A stretch of 44,124 bases of DNA from an uncultured Acidobacteriota bacterium (lineage in GTDB: Bacteria > Acidobacteriota > JAAYUB01). Below, piece after piece: positions 32,263 through 40,566 of the stretch. The translations under genes were made by a program, and so were the position numbers. The notes under the pieces are model-generated. The model did no database searches, had not been told where the DNA came from, and worked only from the letters and a program-made list of their open reading frames with translations. How positions within the stretch are numbered: position 1 is the first letter of the stretch; every line of letters starts with the position of its first letter. The stretch lies in contig CALAMB010000298.1 in assembly GCA_937925645.1 (NCBI GenBank), positions 1 to 44,124 of the forward strand. Reading direction: 5' to 3'.

Positions 32263-33234
32263 GTGGACACGAAAAACCCGTCAGAGTTTGTCAGGCGGTC
32301 CTGCCGCGCGGTCATGGACCGCGCCGCGCACGTCCGGATCCACGCGCCGGCGATCGAGGCATACGTCCGGGAGCTGGCGGCGTCGAGTCCGGCGACGCCG
32401 GGGCACGATCCCGCCAGCCATTACCTGGACGGCGGCTCCGGCACCGCCGCGTTCTTCCTCACGCTGGACGCCATCAACTTCGGCTCCGGCTATTTCCCGT
32501 TCCTGCGCAAGCGCCCCGGTCTGTCGGGCTATTTCACCGTCGCCGCCGCGCTGGCTGACCGGTTCCGGACCCGTGGGCCCCTGTCGGCGGAAGAAATGGC
32601 GGCGATCACTGCAGACAGTTGTGCGGAGCTGTTTGGTCAGGACGCGGGGCATCCCGTCGTCGGCGAACTGATGGCGCGTTTCGCCCGGGCGCTCAACGAC
32701 CTGGGGGTGCTGCTCGCCGACCGCTACGGCGGCGCCTGTACGGCGCTGATCGAGGCGGCGGGCGGCTCCGCGGCCCGGCTGATCGGGCTGCTGGCGGAGA
32801 TGCCGTATTTTCAGGACGTTCAGATCCACGCCGGCGAGCCGGTGGCATTCTACAAGCGGGCCCAACTGGCCGCGGCCGACCTCGCGCTGGCCTTCGGGGG
32901 CATCGGCTGGGGGCGTTTTGAGGATCTGGCCGATCTGACGATCTTCGCCGACAACCTGGTGCCTCACGTCCTGCGGGTGGACGGCATCCTGATGTACTCA
33001 CCCGAACTCATGGAGCGCGTTGACGGCGGCGAGTTGATCCCCCCCGGTTCGGCCGAGGAGGTGGAACTGCGAGCCGCCGCGGTCACGGCGGCGGAACTGA
33101 TCGTCACAGCGGCGCGCCGGCAGGATCTGGCGTGGACGGCGATGGACGTGGACTACCGCCTCTGGAATCGGGGGCAGCAGCCCTACTTCAAACAGGTGAA
33201 GCCCCGCCACCGCACCCGGACGGTCTTCTACTAG
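32263..33234 (+). CDS. Queuosine salvage enzyme (QNG1/DUF2419 family)
   Basis: This 323-residue protein matches the queuosine 5'-phosphate N-glycosylase (QNG1, formerly DUF2419) family along its length: LDAINFGSGYF, GLSGYFTVAAALADRF, VAFYKRAQLAAAD, FEDLADLTIFADNLVPHVLR, EEVELRAAAVTAAELI and a C-terminal VKPRHRTRTVFY that parallels the human protein's end. These enzymes release queuine from queuosine monophosphate so that the base can be reused for tRNA modification. The GTG start at 32263 has AGGGG 11 nt upstream. No queuine transporter or tgt gene lies in the window. Confidence in the family is high. Confidence 0.88.
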   Translation: MDTKNPSEFVRRSCRAVMDRAAHVRIHAPAIEAYVRELAASSPATPGHDPASHYLDGGSGTAAFFLTLDAINFGSGYFPFLRKRPGLSGYFTVAAALADRFRTRGPLSAEEMAAITADSCAELFGQDAGHPVVGELMARFARALNDLGVLLADRYGGACTALIEAAGGSAARLIGLLAEMPYFQDVQIHAGEPVAFYKRAQLAAADLALAFGGIGWGRFEDLADLTIFADNLVPHVLRVDGILMYSPELMERVDGGELIPPGSAEEVELRAAAVTAAELIVTAARRQDLAWTAMDVDYRLWNRGQQPYFKQVKPRHRTRTVFY

Positions 33235-33270
33235 CGACGGCGCGATCTGATCGACAACATCACACTGATG

Positions 33271-33440
33271 GCCATTCTTTTCATTGAATTGCCTCAATTA
33301 CTTCACCAAAGATCTTAGACTGTTTAGATTCATGAATATTCAATAAAATACGATAAATAGATTCATAAATATAAATCCTTTCTATAAATATATCGATATA
33401 TATCGTTTAAACAATCAAAAACGATCATAATAGTTCATCT
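33271..33440. other. AT-rich intergenic island with palindromes and a direct repeat
   Basis: Within 33301-33420 I count 26 G/C in 120 bases (about 22%), against a strongly GC-rich surrounding. It contains a 15-bp direct repeat with one mismatch (33325-33339 and 33358-33372, 33 bp apart), a 14-bp perfect palindrome ATATATCGATATAT (33388-33401), the 10-bp palindrome TGAATATTCA (33333-33342) and GTTTAAAC (33405-33412). No gene fits in 33235-33653. Confidence 0.75.
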
Positions 33441-33567
33441 GCTGAACTAGACTGGCAGTATCCATGTCGGGTCCGTTATCCCCACGTGATGAAACAGAAC
33501 AAACTGGCGTGACGTACATACTGATGAATCAGCCGTGCCTCGAATGATTATGGTAATGGTGCAAGAC

Positions 33568-33596
33568 TTGCAACAATTGTAGAATTCAGGTATAGT
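33568..33596 (+). promoter_or_regulatory. sigma70-like promoter of ornithine aminotransferase
   Basis: TTGCAA (33568-33573), 17 nt and TATAGT (33591-33596) predict a start near 33603, about 50 nt before the ATG. An inverted repeat GCAAG/CTTGC (33561-33571) overlaps the -35 and could be an operator. Confidence 0.6.
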
Positions 33597-33653
33597 GGCT
33601 GCAACATGAGGCCGGATCATCGCATGCCGTGCCGACACAAAAGGAGAGAGACC

Positions 33654-34877
33654 ATGGCCAAGTCGAACAAGCGCCTGAGCACCGAGGAGATCATCGCGCT
33701 GGACGAGAAGTACGGCGCCCACAACTACCACCCGCTGCCCGTGGTGATCGCCAAGGCCAAGGGCGTCAAGGTTTGGGATCCGGAGGGACGCGAGTACTTC
33801 GACTGCCTGTCGGCCTACTCCGCGGTGAACCAGGGCCACCGGCACCCCCGCATCGTCAAGGCGATGACGGACCAGGCGAAGCGCTGCACCCTCACGTCGC
33901 GCGCGTTCCACAACGACATGATGGGCCGGTTCCTGCAGCGGCTTTGCGAATACACCGGCTATGAGATGGCCCTGCCCATGAACACCGGCGCCGAGGCCGT
34001 GGAGACCGCCATGAAGATGGCCCGCCGCTGGGGCGTCGAGAAGAAGGGGATCGAGAACGGCCGGCAGGAGATCATCGTCGCCGAGGAGAATTTCCACGGC
34101 CGCACCATCTCCATCATCTCCTACTCCACCGATCCCGATGCCCGGATCAACTACGGTCCGTACACCCCCGGGTTCAAGGTGGTGAAGTACAACTCGCCCG
34201 AGGCCATCGAGGCGGCCATCACCCCCAACACCTGCGCCGTGCTGCTGGAGCCGATCCAGGGCGAGGCCGGCGTCTTCGTGCCGGCGGACGGGTACCTGCG
34301 CGCCGTGCGCGAGATCTGCACCCGCCACAACGTGCTCTTCATCGCCGACGAGATCCAGACGGGCTTCTGCCGCACCGGCCGCAAGTTCGCCGTGGACCAT
34401 GAGGACGTGCGGCCCGACGCCATGACCCTGGGCAAGGCCCTGGGCGGCGGCCTGTTCCCGGTGTCGGCCGTGGTCGCCGAACACGACGTGATGGGCGTCT
34501 TCACGCCGGGCAGCCACGGCTCCACGTTCGGCGGCAATCCGCTGGCCGCGGCCGTGGGCATGGCCGCGCTGGACGTGCTGGACGACGAGAAGCTCGCCGA
34601 CAACGCCCGCAAAATGGGCGAGTACTTCCGGCGCGAGATCGCCAAGGTGAAGTGCCCCAAAATGGTGCAGGTGCGCGGCAAGGGCCTGCTCAACGCGGTG
34701 GTGTTCGAGAAGGGCTTCGAGGCATGGGACGTGTGCCTGGCGCTCCGCGACGCCGGCGTGCTGGCCAAGCAGACCCACGGCAACATCATCCGCTTCGCCC
34801 CGCCGCTGGTGATCACCCGCGGCGAGATGGCCGACGCCCTGAAGCGGATCACCCGGGTGTTCAAGGCCATCAAGTAA
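33654..34877 (+). CDS. rocD: Ornithine--oxo-acid aminotransferase
   Basis: This 407-residue class III aminotransferase uses PLP. The PLP lysine is K261 in LGKALGGG, with the aspartate pair region ADEIQTGFCRTG upstream and MNTGAEAVETAMKMARRW near residues 109-126. Features matching ornithine aminotransferase rather than other class III members include HNYHPLPVVIAKAKGVKVWD and the FDCLSAYSAVNQGHRHPRIV opening. It converts ornithine and 2-oxoglutarate to glutamate-5-semialdehyde and glutamate, linking arginine/ornithine to proline and glutamate. AAGGAG lies 8 nt before the ATG at 33654. It has its own promoter and terminator, so it is monocistronic, with an AT-rich regulatory region upstream. 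Confidence 0.92.
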   Translation: MAKSNKRLSTEEIIALDEKYGAHNYHPLPVVIAKAKGVKVWDPEGREYFDCLSAYSAVNQGHRHPRIVKAMTDQAKRCTLTSRAFHNDMMGRFLQRLCEYTGYEMALPMNTGAEAVETAMKMARRWGVEKKGIENGRQEIIVAEENFHGRTISIISYSTDPDARINYGPYTPGFKVVKYNSPEAIEAAITPNTCAVLLEPIQGEAGVFVPADGYLRAVREICTRHNVLFIADEIQTGFCRTGRKFAVDHEDVRPDAMTLGKALGGGLFPVSAVVAEHDVMGVFTPGSHGSTFGGNPLAAAVGMAALDVLDDEKLADNARKMGEYFRREIAKVKCPKMVQVRGKGLLNAVVFEKGFEAWDVCLALRDAGVLAKQTHGNIIRFAPPLVITRGEMADALKRITRVFKAIK

Positions 34878-34919
34878 CCGAATCGGATCCAATACTCCCA
34901 CAACCGAACGGACGGCAAC

Positions 34920-34944
34920 AACCCGGGCGCAGCCCCGGGTTTTT
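34920..34944 (+). terminator. Rho-independent terminator of rocD
   Basis: AACCCGGG (34920-34927), a CGCAGC loop and CCCGGGTT (34934-34941) are followed by T residues to 34944, 43 bp after the rocD stop. Confidence 0.85.
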
Positions 34945-35193
34945 CATTCTGAAGACGGAAGGTTGAGGATCGTGTCACCGGTCCGGTTTGCGTGCGGTGA
35001 TCGGCCAGGGCTAACTGTGCCCAGGCCGGGGCGGTGAAACCGGTGGCGTTCCGGGTGCGCTTCAGAGTGAATCAATATGTCCCGTCCGGCGCGAGGACAT
35101 TTCGGTATAATGGGGCCGAATTTCGGTTGAGGGTGCCGGTGAGTTCAGCGGGAAGATCGCAACCCGTCCGGCGTGGTTTTTGGGGAATCAGCC
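34945..35193 (+). promoter_or_regulatory. Upstream region of the GspF-repeat gene with a -10 box
   Basis: A perfect TATAAT lies at 35106-35111 without a recognisable -35 at 16-18 nt. Transcription from it would give a leader of about 75 nt. No small gene or repeat is evident in the rest of this stretch. Confidence 0.35.
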
Positions 35194-37029
35194 ATGGATG
35201 AGGTGAAGTACAGCCGTCGGCTGGCCATGTGTGTGGGCGCGGGTGTCCCATTGGCCGAGATCGGCGCCGTGCTGGCGCGCGACGATCCGGCCGATGCTGT
35301 CGCCCGGGACCTGGCGGTGCGGCTGGCTGCGGGCGAACCGCTGGCCGGCGCGCTGCGGCGGCACCCGGGGGTGTTTCCCGCGTATTTCGCCGCCCTGGTC
35401 GAGGCGGGTGAGCACGGCGGCTATCTGGACAACAGCCTGGCTGCGGGCGCGGCCGAGCTGGTTCGGACCGCCCAAGCGGCGAGTCGCCTCCGCCGCGGCT
35501 GGCGCTCCCCGGGGAAGCGGCGACGACTGCTTCGACTGGCGGCCGTTGCCCGCTCCTGCGCGCGCCTGGCCCTGCTGGCGGACGGGGGCATCCCCCTTCC
35601 GGATGCGCTCTCGCTCACCGCCGCGTCCGTCAACGACATACCCATCCGCTCCGGCCTGCTGGCGGCGAGACAGGCGGTGGAAACAGACGGGAGCCTGACC
35701 CGCAGTCGCGAACCGTTCCTGACACCGCTCCTCTGGCAGGTACTCAATGTGGGCAGCCTGACGGGCACGTTTGCCGCGATGGTGCGCGAGATGGGCGGCT
35801 GCTCCGACGCCGAACTGGAACTCCGCCATACGGCCCGCGGCGCGGCCAGGGAGCGGCGGGTCCGTGCCGCGGTATTCGCGCGGACATTTGCCGCCATGTT
35901 CCGGTGCGGGGTGCCCGTGGTCACCATCCTGGAACTGCTGGCCGAGGAGTACGCGGCGTCGCCGCGCGTGCGGGCAGCCCTGACGCGGCCACCGGCGGAC
36001 CGCGGCTACCGCCTGACGGACTTGCTGATCCAAACCGGCCTGTTCGACGAGTGGCACCTGGACGTGCTGGACACGGCGGAAACGTCGGGCCGCCTGGACG
36101 AGGGGTTTTTGGATCTGGCAAATGTCCTGGCCCATCCCGACGAGGCCACGCCGGCCGGCGCCGTCCGGAAGGCGGCGTTCCTCAGCCGGTGGGCGGTGGA
36201 TCCGGGCCGGGTCGCCCTCCGGGTGTTCGGAATTTCCAACCAGCCGTTCTCCCAACTGCTGGCCGGCCGGGGCGTGTCCGGGCTGGATGCGGCCTTGCTC
36301 GACGCGGGCGAGGCGGTCGGGCAGCGTGCCGCGGCGCTGGCGGAGGTCGAAGGGCTGCACGCGTTGTACCGGGAGTTGCCGGACACGCTGAGCGCCGACG
36401 ACTGCTGCTTCCTGGCCGGCTGGGCCGCGACCTGGCGGCTGGGCATCGGGATCGACGCCGCCTTCGATCTTCTTGAGACCGAGCTGCCCCGGATGGCCCT
36501 CTGCATCCAATTCCTTCGCCACGCCATCGGCGGTGATCCCGAACGCCTGACGCCCAAGCGGCTGGTGCGCGCCGGCCTGGCGCCCTGGCTGGCGGCGGGG
36601 ATCGCCGCGGGGGCGGCGGGCGGCCGGCTGGGCGACGCGCTGGAACGGCTTGTCGCCTGCGAACGCATCCGTTTGCGCCGGCGGCGGGCGCCGCTGCTGC
36701 GCGGCGGGCCCATCCGCCGCCGGGCGGCGCTGGCGCACACCAGCCGGGTGCTGGGTACGCTGTTGGGGCTGGGGGCGCCGTTCGAGGAAGCGTTGGATGC
36801 GGCCGCCGCCAGCTCCGGCGAACGCACGATGGGGAAGGTGTTCCGACGCGTGTACCTGACCGTGGCGCGGGGAACACCCCTGTCGCGAGCGGTTGCGGTG
36901 GAGCCGGTCTTCCCGCCGCTGTTCACCGCCTGGATCGGCTGGGGCGAGACCGCCGGCGCCCTGGACGCCCATCTGTTGAAGATCGCCGAATTGTATGAGG
37001 CGGAGTTGGAGCTAACGGTGAATGGGTGA
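35194..37029 (+). CDS. Soluble protein of five to six GspF-like repeats without membrane spans
   Basis: This 611-residue protein consists almost entirely of repeats resembling the cytoplasmic domain of GspF/PilC (PF00482), the inner-membrane platform of type II secretion and type IV pili. Repeats lie at about 6-92, 118-208, 228-313, 400-492 and 512-608, with a degenerate one at 328-388. The recurring pattern is [AV]G[VI]PL...AL.LLA in the first half and F...LL..GE.[ST]G.L...L in the second (for example FPAYFAALVEAGEHGGYLD and FPPLFTAWIGWGETAGALD). GspF has two such domains, each followed by transmembrane helices; here the linkers are short, basic and hydrophilic, and none is a credible membrane span. 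The ATG at 35194 is chosen over GTG 35173. No secretion genes flank it. Confidence 0.8.
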   Translation: MDEVKYSRRLAMCVGAGVPLAEIGAVLARDDPADAVARDLAVRLAAGEPLAGALRRHPGVFPAYFAALVEAGEHGGYLDNSLAAGAAELVRTAQAASRLRRGWRSPGKRRRLLRLAAVARSCARLALLADGGIPLPDALSLTAASVNDIPIRSGLLAARQAVETDGSLTRSREPFLTPLLWQVLNVGSLTGTFAAMVREMGGCSDAELELRHTARGAARERRVRAAVFARTFAAMFRCGVPVVTILELLAEEYAASPRVRAALTRPPADRGYRLTDLLIQTGLFDEWHLDVLDTAETSGRLDEGFLDLANVLAHPDEATPAGAVRKAAFLSRWAVDPGRVALRVFGISNQPFSQLLAGRGVSGLDAALLDAGEAVGQRAAALAEVEGLHALYRELPDTLSADDCCFLAGWAATWRLGIGIDAAFDLLETELPRMALCIQFLRHAIGGDPERLTPKRLVRAGLAPWLAAGIAAGAAGGRLGDALERLVACERIRLRRRRAPLLRGGPIRRRAALAHTSRVLGTLLGLGAPFEEALDAAAASSGERTMGKVFRRVYLTVARGTPLSRAVAVEPVFPPLFTAWIGWGETAGALDAHLLKIAELYEAELELTVNG

Positions 37030-37105
37030 ATCGGTGAATCGGGAGAGCTGGAACCGATGAGGAGATTCGGATCCGGCTATTGGAAAACTCAGCTGGAGCC
37101 ATCAC

Positions 37106-37708
37106 ATGAATCTTCTGGGAACCAATGAGACGAATTGGCTGATATACGTGGCGGGCGCCGTCGGGTTGATTCTCGCCGCCTACCTGGTGTTCCGGCGGGT
37201 GGTGCGGCGGTCGTACGAGCGGCATGGCCGCCTAACCCGCGTCGCCGCCTGTCTCCAATTTATGGTGTTCCTGGGCGTGATCGCGTTTCCGTTCCTCTAT
37301 AATCCGAAACAATGGCAATGGTTCTGGATTCTGGACACGCCGGCGGGACGCCCGTGGGCCACCGCGGGTTTCGTGGTCATCGCCCTGGGTTTCATCGTCG
37401 CGTTCGGCACCATGGCGTGGTTCGGCCTGCGCCGGGCATTCGGACTCGGAGTCGTGGGACTGGTGCGCGGCGGGCCGTACCGGCTGACGCGCAACCCGCA
37501 GATCATCGGCGGCTACCTGCTGATCATCGGCTCGTCGCTGCAGTGGCCGTCGCTCGGCGCGTGCGGCTGGATCGTCGTGTGGGGCGTTGCCACGCACTGG
37601 ATGATTCTCACCGAAGAGGAACACCTGCGCCGGCAGTTCGGCGAGGAGTACGTCCGCTTCTGCCGGGAGGTCCCCCGGTATTTGGTGCGGCTGGGCAAGG
37701 CACACTAA
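37106..37708 (+). CDS. Isoprenylcysteine carboxyl methyltransferase (ICMT)-family membrane protein
   Basis: This 200-residue protein has five hydrophobic segments. The C-terminal half carries the ICMT/PEMT-like core: GPYRLTRNPQIIGGYLLIIG, then TEEEHLRRQFGEEYVRFCREVPRYL, the SAM-binding signature of this family. Bacterial members methylate or modify small lipid or isoprenoid-like substrates, or serve in NnrU-type roles; the substrate here is unknown. A GGAG lies 7 nt before the ATG. It is followed after 17 nt by the Nudix gene, so they form an operon, probably continuing from the GspF-repeat gene 76 bp upstream. Confidence 0.82.
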   Translation: MNLLGTNETNWLIYVAGAVGLILAAYLVFRRVVRRSYERHGRLTRVAACLQFMVFLGVIAFPFLYNPKQWQWFWILDTPAGRPWATAGFVVIALGFIVAFGTMAWFGLRRAFGLGVVGLVRGGPYRLTRNPQIIGGYLLIIGSSLQWPSLGACGWIVVWGVATHWMILTEEEHLRRQFGEEYVRFCREVPRYLVRLGKAH

Positions 37709-37725
37709 GGGCAGGCGAGGCGCGG

Positions 37726-38232
37726 ATGGCGAAGCGGAGTGCGGGATTGCTGGCTTACCGGCGCCGGGAAGACCGGCTGGAGGTGCTGCTGGTGCACCCG
37801 GGCGGCCCCTATTGGCGGGACAAGGACGCCGGCGCCTGGTCCGTACCCAAGGGCGAGCACGGCCCGGACGAAGACGCCTTCGCCGCCGCTTGCCGCGAGT
37901 TCGGCGAGGAAACCGGCTGGGTGCCGCCCGCGCCGCGCGACGGCGCCGCCGATCCGGCCGCGGGCAGCGAATTTTTCTACCTGGGTGAGACGAGACTCAA
38001 CAGCGGCAAGGTGGTCGAAGCCTGGGCCTTCGCGGGTGAGTTCGATCCGGCCACGCTCCGGTCCAACACATTCACCTTCGAGTGGCCCCGCGGCTCCGGC
38101 CGGATGCATGAATATCCCGAGGTGGACCGGGCCGACTGGTTCTCTCTGGAAGCAGCGCGGGTGAAGATGCATCCGGCGCAGGCGGCTTTTCTGGAGCGAC
38201 TGGCCGCACAACTGGAGCCATCGAACGGGTGA
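37726..38232 (+). CDS. Nudix hydrolase
   Basis: This 168-residue protein has a complete Nudix box at residues 43-65 (G43, E49, R57, E58, E61, E62, G64) matching GX5EX7REUXEEXGU. The opening KRSAGLLAYRRREDRLEVLLVHPGG and the DKDAGAWSVPKGE segment resemble predicted NUDIX proteins of the ~150-170 residue class that hydrolyse nucleoside diphosphate derivatives. The specificity cannot be told. GAGG lies 5 nt before the ATG. It is in an operon with the ICMT-family gene. Confidence 0.9.
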   Translation: MAKRSAGLLAYRRREDRLEVLLVHPGGPYWRDKDAGAWSVPKGEHGPDEDAFAAACREFGEETGWVPPAPRDGAADPAAGSEFFYLGETRLNSGKVVEAWAFAGEFDPATLRSNTFTFEWPRGSGRMHEYPEVDRADWFSLEAARVKMHPAQAAFLERLAAQLEPSNG

Positions 38233-38290
38233 TTTGGGACCGGGCAGGTCGGCGGGAACCGGCCGCCATCCCCGTGATCATCGATGAAGA

Positions 38291-38320
38291 TTGACTATCG
38301 GAGACCGCATCCGTCACAAT
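38291..38320 (+). promoter_or_regulatory. sigma70-like promoter of the serine hydrolase gene
   Basis: TTGACT (38291-38296), 18 nt and CACAAT (38315-38320) lie 29 bp before the ATG at 38350. Confidence 0.45.
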
Positions 38321-38349
38321 GGGGCGATATCCGATTCCGGGGGAGACTC

Positions 38350-40482
38350 ATGAACCTGTCCCAAGCGATCCGATTCCTGGCGGCGGTCAGTGTGACCCTC
38401 CTCGTTTGCTGCGGTACGGCCGGAGGGGCGACGTCCCCCGACCTCGCCCCCATCGTGGAGGACTACCGGGCCCGCATCCCCGGGATGATGGCGGAACAGG
38501 GCATCCCGGGGCTGGCGGTCGTCCTGGTGGCCGACGATGGAGTGGTCTGGAGCGAAGGATTCGGGATCACGGACGCCAACGGAAAGGCGCCGGTCACCCG
38601 GAACACTTTCTTCAGCCTCCAGTCCAACTCCAAGGCGTTCACCGCCCTGACCGTCCTGACGGCGGTCCACGCGGGCAAACTCGACCTGGACACGCCCATC
38701 GCCGCTTACCTGCCGGATTTCACGATCCGCAGCCGGTTTGGCGACCACCCCGAAACGCGCATCACGCTCCGGCATCTGCTCAGTCACACCGCCGGCCTGG
38801 CCCACGAGGCTCCGGTGGGGAACAATTATCGCTCGGACGCGAGCTCCTTCGAGGAGCATATCCACAGCATCTCCCGGACGTGGTTGCGATATCCGGTGGG
38901 CGAGCGTTACGCCTACTCCAACCTGGGCATCGACCTGGCCGGGTACATTGTCGAGAAGGTGACGGGCGAAACGTTTGCGGACTATGCCCATAACCATTTC
39001 CTCGCCCCCGTGGGCATGGCGGACAGCTCGTTTGCCATGGAACAGATCCGGCGGTATCCATCGCGGGCGCTGGGCCACGACAATTACCTGGCCCGCCTTC
39101 AGCTGGAGATCCCCATGATTCCCGCCGGCGGCCTCTACGCCAGCGCGCGGGAAATGGGGGCGTTTCTCCTTTTCCACATCCGGCAGGGACGGGCGGGCGA
39201 CGCCGACGTTTTGCCGGCGGCGCTGCTCGAGCAGATGTACTCCGTTCCTTTCGCGATGCCCGGCCAGAAAAACGGCTATGGGCTGGGGATTTACCGGGAA
39301 CAGCGGCACGGCACCGTCTCGCTGAGTCACAGCGGCGGCGGCTACGGTTTTCTCAGCCACATGCGCTGGTACCCGGAGTTGGGAATCGGCGTCGCCGTGC
39401 TCACCAACGCCACCGGCCACAACCTGCACACCACCCTGGGACAGAACCTGCTCGACGCCATCATCGCCGAGCGGCTCCTCGCCAAGCCGGCGCCGCCGGC
39501 GGCGCCGCCGGCCGACTGGCAGCCGGGGGAGTCTCACCTGGAGAAACTGGCGGGCAGCTACGTGAGCGAACGGGGTTTTGAGTGGATTCTGCTCCAGCGG
39601 GACGGCGCGTTCGGGATTCTGAGCGGTGACACGTTCTATCCGCTGCACTTCACATCGGCCGGCGAGGCTTATGAGCGGGACGGCGACAACGTCATCCATT
39701 ACCGCTTCCGGTTCGACGCGGCCGGCCGGCCCACGGCGATCGTACTGGTGGAAGAAGGGCTGATTTTCGATCGCAACACCGGCCCCGGCGATCCGCCGGG
39801 TCCGAATCGGGCCGGTTGGGAGCCCTTTGTCGGTCGGTACCGCATCCTGGAGCACGGCACGCCGGTGGAGATGCTGACGGTGGAGCGCCGCAACGGTTTT
39901 CTTTTCGCCAACAACTTGAAACTCCGCGAGCAGTCGCCGGGGGTGTTCACCGCCTGCACCGGGGACGTGCTGGATCTGTCAGGCGCCGCTCCCACCTTTC
40001 GGAATGTTCCCATGGAGAAGATCGTCATCCCGGAGGGCGGGCTGCTGGCAGCGTGGGTCTGCGCCGCCATCCTGCTGATCGCCGGAGGAGGCACCGCGCT
40101 GGGCGGCCTCAGGCGCTGGTTCCGGCGGCGCCGGCCGGATGGGCTGGGGGAGCCGGCCCGCCGTTCCCATCGACTGGCCGACACCGTGGCGTGGGCCGCC
40201 GGCGTCACCGCCCTGGCCATTCTCGGCAGCATGCTGTTCCAGTATCCGATGCTGATCGGTTACGGGCTCGCCTGGAATCCCCGATTCCCGGTCTGGATGA
40301 AAGTCGCCTACTTCATGCCCATGGTGGCTGGGGTCCTCGCCCTGCTCACCGCCTGCTTCGCGGTGACGGCATGGCGGGAACCGGCATGGCCGGCCCGGCG
40401 GCGCTTCATGTACACCGCGGTCGCGTTGGCGCTCCTTGTCTGTACGGGCTTGCTGTACCACTGGAAGCTGCTTGGGTTGTAA
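38350..40482 (+). CDS. Exported beta-lactamase-family serine hydrolase with C-terminal membrane spans
   Basis: This 710-residue protein has a signal peptide (AIRFLAAVSVTLLVCCGTAGG). Residues about 30-380 form the class C beta-lactamase / esterase fold with the three active-site motifs: S92-N-S-K95 (SxxK), Y189-S190-N191, and H327-S-G. Residues about 395-560 are a DUF3471-like beta domain. Four C-terminal hydrophobic segments (about 570-705) anchor the protein. Members are peptidases, esterases or penicillin-binding-like enzymes; true beta-lactam hydrolysis is not implied. GGGGGAG lies 5 nt before the ATG. The gene is convergent with the GH29 gene, 84 bp away. Confidence 0.87.
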   Translation: MNLSQAIRFLAAVSVTLLVCCGTAGGATSPDLAPIVEDYRARIPGMMAEQGIPGLAVVLVADDGVVWSEGFGITDANGKAPVTRNTFFSLQSNSKAFTALTVLTAVHAGKLDLDTPIAAYLPDFTIRSRFGDHPETRITLRHLLSHTAGLAHEAPVGNNYRSDASSFEEHIHSISRTWLRYPVGERYAYSNLGIDLAGYIVEKVTGETFADYAHNHFLAPVGMADSSFAMEQIRRYPSRALGHDNYLARLQLEIPMIPAGGLYASAREMGAFLLFHIRQGRAGDADVLPAALLEQMYSVPFAMPGQKNGYGLGIYREQRHGTVSLSHSGGGYGFLSHMRWYPELGIGVAVLTNATGHNLHTTLGQNLLDAIIAERLLAKPAPPAAPPADWQPGESHLEKLAGSYVSERGFEWILLQRDGAFGILSGDTFYPLHFTSAGEAYERDGDNVIHYRFRFDAAGRPTAIVLVEEGLIFDRNTGPGDPPGPNRAGWEPFVGRYRILEHGTPVEMLTVERRNGFLFANNLKLREQSPGVFTACTGDVLDLSGAAPTFRNVPMEKIVIPEGGLLAAWVCAAILLIAGGGTALGGLRRWFRRRRPDGLGEPARRSHRLADTVAWAAGVTALAILGSMLFQYPMLIGYGLAWNPRFPVWMKVAYFMPMVAGVLALLTACFAVTAWREPAWPARRRFMYTAVALALLVCTGLLYHWKLLGL

Positions 40483-40566
40483 TGGATTTGAGCGACAGGG
40501 TGAATCAGCGGGAGACAGCGGGGGAGAAAAAACCGCGCTGCCGACTGGAATGTTGGTGACAAGCGG

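Noticed and set aside
33466..33490. TTATCCCCA near the AT-rich island as a DnaA box and replication origin.
   Set aside because: It is only a one-mismatch copy, stands alone, and no dnaA, dnaN or box cluster is present.
37024..37040. GTGAATCG repeated twice after the GspF-repeat gene, possibly linked to the 7406 repeat.
   Set aside because: It has only two copies, a different unit, and no flanking similarity.
38350..40482. Calling the serine hydrolase a beta-lactamase or resistance gene.
   Set aside because: The SxxK, YSN and HSG motifs fit the broader esterase/peptidase family, and the extra beta domain and membrane spans are not typical of resistance enzymes.
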